In this document: positions 59,629 through 64,000 of the stretch, in pieces | How the letters are laid out: every line of letters starts with the position of its first letter | Numbering within the stretch: position 1 is the stretch's first letter | Assembly (NCBI RefSeq): GCF_030272615.1 | Contig: NC_081408.1 | Location: 623,160,383 to 623,224,382, forward strand | Reading direction: 5' to 3' | Length of the DNA: 64,000 bases | Source of the DNA: Cryptomeria japonica | Lineage: Eukaryota; Streptophyta; Pinopsida; Cupressales; Cupressaceae | Made by a program: the position numbers and the translations under genes | Notes under the pieces: model-generated | Told to the model about the DNA's origin: nothing | The model's database searches: none | Seen by the model: only the letters and a program-made list of their open reading frames with translations

Positions 59629-60137
59629 CTTCCAGTCATATCCAGGGACCAGCCTGAGCGACAACAGATCTGCTCAAGGGCATGCTTCCACCCATCAATC
59701 TCTTCTCTTGAATATCGATCTAATTGGCTATAATATTTTTCAAATGATTTCTCATAAGGGCTAGAGCTTCCTTGAGGATATCTAACATGGGTCGGTTCCA
59801 TTTCATAAAAAAGAGGAATGATCAACCCAGGGGAAGCCAACATTAAGGCAGCCTCCTTGAGACACCATGCCGAGCTTGCATATCCTTTAGAAAATATAGG
59901 AATGCGTATTGAACTGCACTTAATTGCATTTTCCAGGCATAAATCAATGATTTCCCCCTTCTTTAATTTGTGGCTGTCAAGAAACACATTCAATCCAGCT
60001 GCGGAAAGAGCTTGAAAGAGATGATCAACGAGAGTCTTTCTCACATCTTTCCCCCTGAAACTCAGAAACACGTGATATCTCTTATCATTTAAAGAAATTT
60101 TTGTAGCGCCAGGTATGTAAAGCTTGAATCCGTCCAT
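59629..60137 (-). CDS. TIR-domain exon of a resistance-type gene, partial
   Basis: From ATG 60137 the exon encodes a plant TIR domain: YHVFLSFRGKDVRKTLVDHL (residues about 22-41; the usual first Asp is His), then FLDSHKLKKGEII, then KGYASSAWCLKEAALML with the conserved Glu of the WCLxE motif that is the NADase catalytic residue in known plant TIRs, then IIPLFYEMEPTHVRYPQGS. It ends SLDMTG at a consensus donor (GTTAGT, 59628-59623). Plant TIR proteins hydrolyse NAD to start immune signalling. In typical TIR-NBS-LRR genes the NB-ARC exon follows this intron; none is visible in the next 3 kb, so the gene is TIR-only, truncated, or has a very long intron. The open frame itself is intact. Confidence 0.85.
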
Positions 60138-60380
60138 CTCTGAGTTCTAACTGAAAGGAAGGAGAATGTAAAGATACAGAGGCGCGAAGTAGAAAACCCA
60201 ACTGGGCGCAACATCAACTTCGTACATGAGTATAATAGGAGAGATCAGATCCCACAGAATTCAATAATTCATGAATTTGGTCAAATTGGTTTTCGATTAG
60301 ATTGGGTGAATTTTTTCAACAAGTAAGTGTGGCTCACTAATAACCACAAACAGTTTGACCAAATAGAAAGGATGCAAATA
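60138..60380. other. Upstream region of the TIR gene
   Basis: About 240 bases between the TIR start codon and the inverted-repeat element at 60381. No clear TATA box was fixed. Confidence 0.3.
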
Positions 60381-61319
60381 GGGGAGAGGGACCAGTAGTT
60401 GTACGGGGTTCAATAGTCGTTATAGCAATTGTGCATATAATATGCAGTCTTGCCACATATTTATACTATATAATGTAAATAAATAATCCACATGTAAATA
60501 AAAAAATTGCCAAATGTTGATCAAAATGGACCAATACTTGAATATAAGAGACCCTATAAATGTTATATAAAAAAGACATAAATACACTAATTAACAAGTG
60601 AAATAGATATTTTTTGTTTCAAATAAAATATCATAGCTATCCACTATAAGTGTGTCATTTATAAAATAAGACACTCACTTAAACAAGTACTGTTATCATA
60701 GTGTAAAAATATTATTCTTATGTGTACAACTATTGGGGTAGCAATGTATATGCATTGGAGTATTTCATATTAGTAATTTGTCTTATCACAAATATAAAAG
60801 GTGAACACAATAAATACCTTGTTTTTTTCCATGAAATCTGAGGGATTGTCCAAAGATTTAAGTGTTCAACAATTGGTCCTTTCGTGTTCATATAAGTTTT
60901 ATTTTATATCATAATATGTTGTTTTGTGTTCAACTATTGGTCCTTTGGTGTTGGATATAAAAGTTAGAGATAACACACATTTATGATTAATAATAGGCAT
61001 TTGGTCCACTTAAGTTTCATATAAGTTATATTTTACATAAAAATACGATATTATATTAATTACAAATGATATTTTTTTACTCAACAACTAGGGATTTTTA
61101 GATTAAGTTTTAGTCGAATCTTTAAAAAGTCACTTTTTTGATACTTTGCACTAGACATGTTATTTTGATGACTTGCCTGATGAGTCATGCCTTCAAACCT
61201 TAATTGTAGATAGTTAAGTGTCCATATTACATTTCTAAAAAAAATGGAGGTCTTACGATATTCCATGTGACGGCTACATGTTGATGAAGTTAGCCCTAAC
61301 GACTACTGGTCCCTCTCCC
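60381..61319. mobile_element. Non-coding inverted-terminal-repeat element (0.94 kb)
   Basis: Left end GGGGAGAGGGACCAGTAGTT. The complement of the right end is GGGGAGAGGGACCAGTAGTC. Both are flanked by TA, so a TA target duplication of the Mariner/Stowaway kind is possible. The interior is AT-rich, repeats TTCAACWATTGGTCCTTT at about 60867 and 60929, and codes for nothing. A third related end lies at about 62061-62081. Confidence 0.6.
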
Positions 61320-61484
61320 CTAATTGAACCGGCCAATTAGCTCACTATTTGAGAAAGTCAGAGGGTGAGGTAGAAGACGCCAATGAATAGCACGCCCAAC
61401 TGATTTAAAAAATTAATTTTGCAATGTCCTTGAAGCCAATGGTTAACAGTATTCTAAAACCATCACGGTGTAATGGCTGTGAGA

Positions 61485-61665
61485 GGGATGCAGCTATTCT
61501 GGCTTCAAAATGTTATATTCGTATGTCATGTTATATGACATTCATGAAAATCATAGTCATTAATTGCGTCATCGACGGTCAATAACACGTGAATGTCATA
61601 ACATATGAATGTCATATAACATGACGTATGAATAGAATATTTTGGCGCCAGAATAGCTATAGCCC
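61485..61665. mobile_element. 181-bp MITE with long inverted repeats
   Basis: GGGATGCAGCTATTCTGGC at the left against GGGCTATAGCTATTCTGGC at the right (complement). The match continues through CAAAAT and CATGTTATATGACATTCAT, so most of the element is a hairpin. Flanks TGTGAGA and TATGAGA form a 6-of-7 target duplication, nearest to the hAT type. Confidence 0.7.
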
Positions 61666-61672
61666 TATGAGA

Positions 61673-62814
61673 GTAGTTGTTGATTTAATATCTACACTTG
61701 TTGATTTTTTATGCGCACTTACTGATTTAATGTCCAATTTTTTTTGACAATATTGTACCAATAGTTGTGACTTCGTTATTGCTAATGATGACTACCCATA
61801 GTTGTTAAAAGCAACCAATCGTGTGATACCACATCAGCTGCATAATCTTGGGTCTCCTTTTTGCACGACCATTGGTCTCACCTTTTTGGGTTGTTTTGAA
61901 CACCTTGGCAAAAAGCATGTTGATGTGGCATCATATTTGATGATGTGGCCTTGAAACCTTAGTTACAAGCAAGGGACTTGCCAAGTTAGCTAGCTTAAAA
62001 AAATGGGAGTGATTTGAAATTTCCACTAAGATTTTGAGATGCACGAAGTTGGGGTGCTCAACTACTAGGTCCTCTCCCCTAGGACATGTTAGATCTCAGC
62101 TTAACTTGTGCTATGGTAATATAGTTTCAAATGTTTAATACTATGGTGGGTAGCTCTCTAGACGTATATTGGTATAAAAGATCACTATTATGTGAATTTT
62201 CTTGGTAATTTTAAATTTTGATAATTTTTGGATTTTTTTTTAAATTAATATTTAATAATCTTTCTTCTTCAAAAATTAAAAAGGGGTAAAAATTTATTCA
62301 ATCACAAAAAGAAATACAAAGCAAGAAGGGTCAACTGCCCAACAAACAAAGAGCAGTACACAACCTTGTCTTTCTCCACTAAGTGATCCAACACCTGAGA
62401 CAATTCCAGACATAATTGTCCCCCATCCACAATATTCCAACTCTACATTTGATCAAAACCCACTTGGCCAAACAATCCAAATAAAGTTTCAATTATTTTT
62501 TTGTTTTATTTTATTAAATAAAATATATTTAATTTTAGATGTGTATAATATTTTATTAAAAATTATTTTTTATTATTCTTTGTCAATTGAACCATTATTA
62601 AACAATGTAAAGACTACTGTAAATTAATGAAACAATGTGTAAACTATTAAAGAAAATTCTATTTTATGACAACAAAATATTTCTCATGTGTATTCTATTG
62701 TTTTTTTTTTAAGGTTAGAGTAGTTTAAAGTTTATAGGAAATATATATATTGTTTTGTTGTTGTTGCAAACAAACCTAAAACATATTTTTGGTTATAAAT
62801 TACTTCACCATTCA
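61673..62814. other. Intergenic DNA
   Basis: AT-rich. Apart from the CTACTAGGTCCTCTCCCCTA end near 62061, nothing recognisable. Confidence 0.4.
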
Positions 62815-63520
62815 TGTTTGAAAAAAAAATTTTAGATGGAAAATTAAATGTTCAATTTTAAAATTTCATGTAATGGAATTTTGCACACTAGTTTACATTT
62901 TGGTAGACTGAATAGTTGATAGGAGACTCACAAGGATTTGCAAAGAATGTAGTGGTAAAATGAGTTTTATTGTATCAACAGATGTTAAATTTTTATTTCA
63001 ATATTTTCAAGTAACATAAATTTTAAAATAATAGTAATTTCACAATAGCAATTATTTAGTAAGTATTGTTGATTTTAATTATTAATTTGACCTAAATGTT
63101 TCTATTTTTACATCAATTAAGCTATAGAATTTATGTTCAATTTAGTATAAGTGTATTAGAAAATAGAATCCTTAATGAGAAATTGTATGGATATCATATT
63201 TATATGCCATTATGATCTAAGTCTAGTAATAGGCGTGGTATACCTAATTTTTCTCAGTAGTTCAATTTAGGCCTAAATGTGTAAATGGATAAACACTTGC
63301 ACATAGTAAATCTCTTTTTGGATGCTCGGAGTTGAAAGAATAGGTTGTCAGTGTTTTCAAGGTATGCATTAAGATTTTACTATTAGCATGGCTTGAGTTA
63401 AATCATATTTTATTAGGTGTGATATCCGAGTTATATGATCAATCAACTTCTATAAATTAGTGTTATATCTTGCTAGACTATCTAGCATCTAACTTATGTT
63501 ATTTAAGCTCGCACAATATT
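62815..63520 (-). repeat. Dispersed repeat, copy 2 (inverted relative to 26757-27430)
   Basis: The complement follows 26757-27430 over its whole length, with anchors such as TGTGCTTAAATAACATA-like, CATTTAGGCCTAAA and CTAGTGTRCAAA. It is divergent and non-coding. Confidence 0.75.
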
Positions 63521-63734
63521 TATTAATGTTGGGAGACATTCTATAGTTGCATAAGGGTGTGAATGACCTATATACATAAAAACTCCAAAATAATAAATAC
63601 ACTTACCAACTTTATATTTGTTTAGTTGAGAAGAATAAGAAAGAAAAGTGATAGGAATAAAACTAGTAATCACACCTTGGTGTGCAATGGGTACATTAAA
63701 GAGGCGTGGAATGCCAATTAGGGAAAGCTTTGAT

Positions 63735-64000
63735 CTATTTTTCAATAGTGAGAGGGGGAAAGATAGGGATAGAAAGAGAGAGTGATAGGGGGGAAGTGTG
63801 TGAGAGAGAGAAATAGGGGAAAGGAGCTAGTGAAAGAGATGGATGTGAAGATGCATATGGATAAGGAGAGGGAGAGAGGGTTCCCTCTTTACTTCTCAAT
63901 ATCTCTACCTCTACTCATACCTCTATCTCCCTCTCTTTATTTAACATTATCTCTATCTATGTCTCTCTCCTCTTCTCTCTTCTATTTTCCTTTGTCTATT
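63735..64000. repeat. Purine-rich then CT-rich low-complexity DNA
   Basis: GAGAGGGGGAAAGATAGGGATAG-like purine runs up to about 63880, then CTCTACCTCTACTCATACCT-like pyrimidine runs to the window end. No gene. Confidence 0.7.

Overview
The window looks like a stretch of a large, repeat-dominated plant nuclear genome. A gymnosperm (conifer-like) source is my best guess. Reasons: LTR retrotransposons with initiator-Met tRNA primer sites, a TIR-type resistance-gene exon, a plant-mobile-domain gene, plant-style introns, AT-rich intergenic DNA and almost no intact host genes. The species cannot be fixed from the sequence alone. About two thirds of the window is identifiable mobile DNA.

Layout. 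(1) 1-4672: intergenic, with a decayed antisense LTR fragment near 300-1017. (2) 4673-25156: a four-level nest. Copia element A (perfect GTATA target duplication) is interrupted inside its reverse transcriptase by non-autonomous element B (AAGTC/AAGTT duplication). B is interrupted by antisense, internally deleted Copia element C (perfect GTTGA duplication). One LTR of C is interrupted by a 2.4-kb solo LTR, D. A, B and C are related: they share primer sites, polypurine tracts and LTR sub-sequences. (3) 25157-27651: AT-rich intergenic DNA with a dispersed repeat whose inverted copy lies at 62.8-63.5 kb. (4) 27652-36727: a 9.08-kb DNA transposon that I cannot assign to a superfamily. It has inverted termini, a TTGTT target duplication, a 29-bp-period array near each end, a transposase-like gene (+ strand, three in-frame stops), a second multi-exon gene of unknown function (- strand, convergent) and a 359-bp tandem repeat between them. 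(5) 36728-39575: intergenic. (6) About 39576-43712: 4.1 kb of degenerate TTAGGG-type interstitial telomere-like DNA with higher-order structure. (7) 44221-56454: a 12.2-kb LTR retrotransposon, E, without reverse transcriptase. It carries an intact 890-codon sense ORF, an antisense spliced plant-mobile-domain gene, and two arrays of an 11-bp motif spaced 20-21 bp. (8) 56455-64000: retroelement fragments, a TIR-domain exon on the minus strand, two small inverted-repeat elements and low-complexity DNA.

Most coding sequence is decayed. The clear exceptions are the 890-codon ORF of element E and the TIR exon. I saw no tRNA, rRNA or CRISPR. The strongest candidates for something undescribed are the two-gene DNA transposon with its matched 29-bp subterminal arrays, the helically phased TGCGCYTGTGT arrays of element E, and an inverted repeat that brackets the polypurine tract/LTR junction in the Copia family. 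All boundaries and comparisons were read by eye; no database search was possible.
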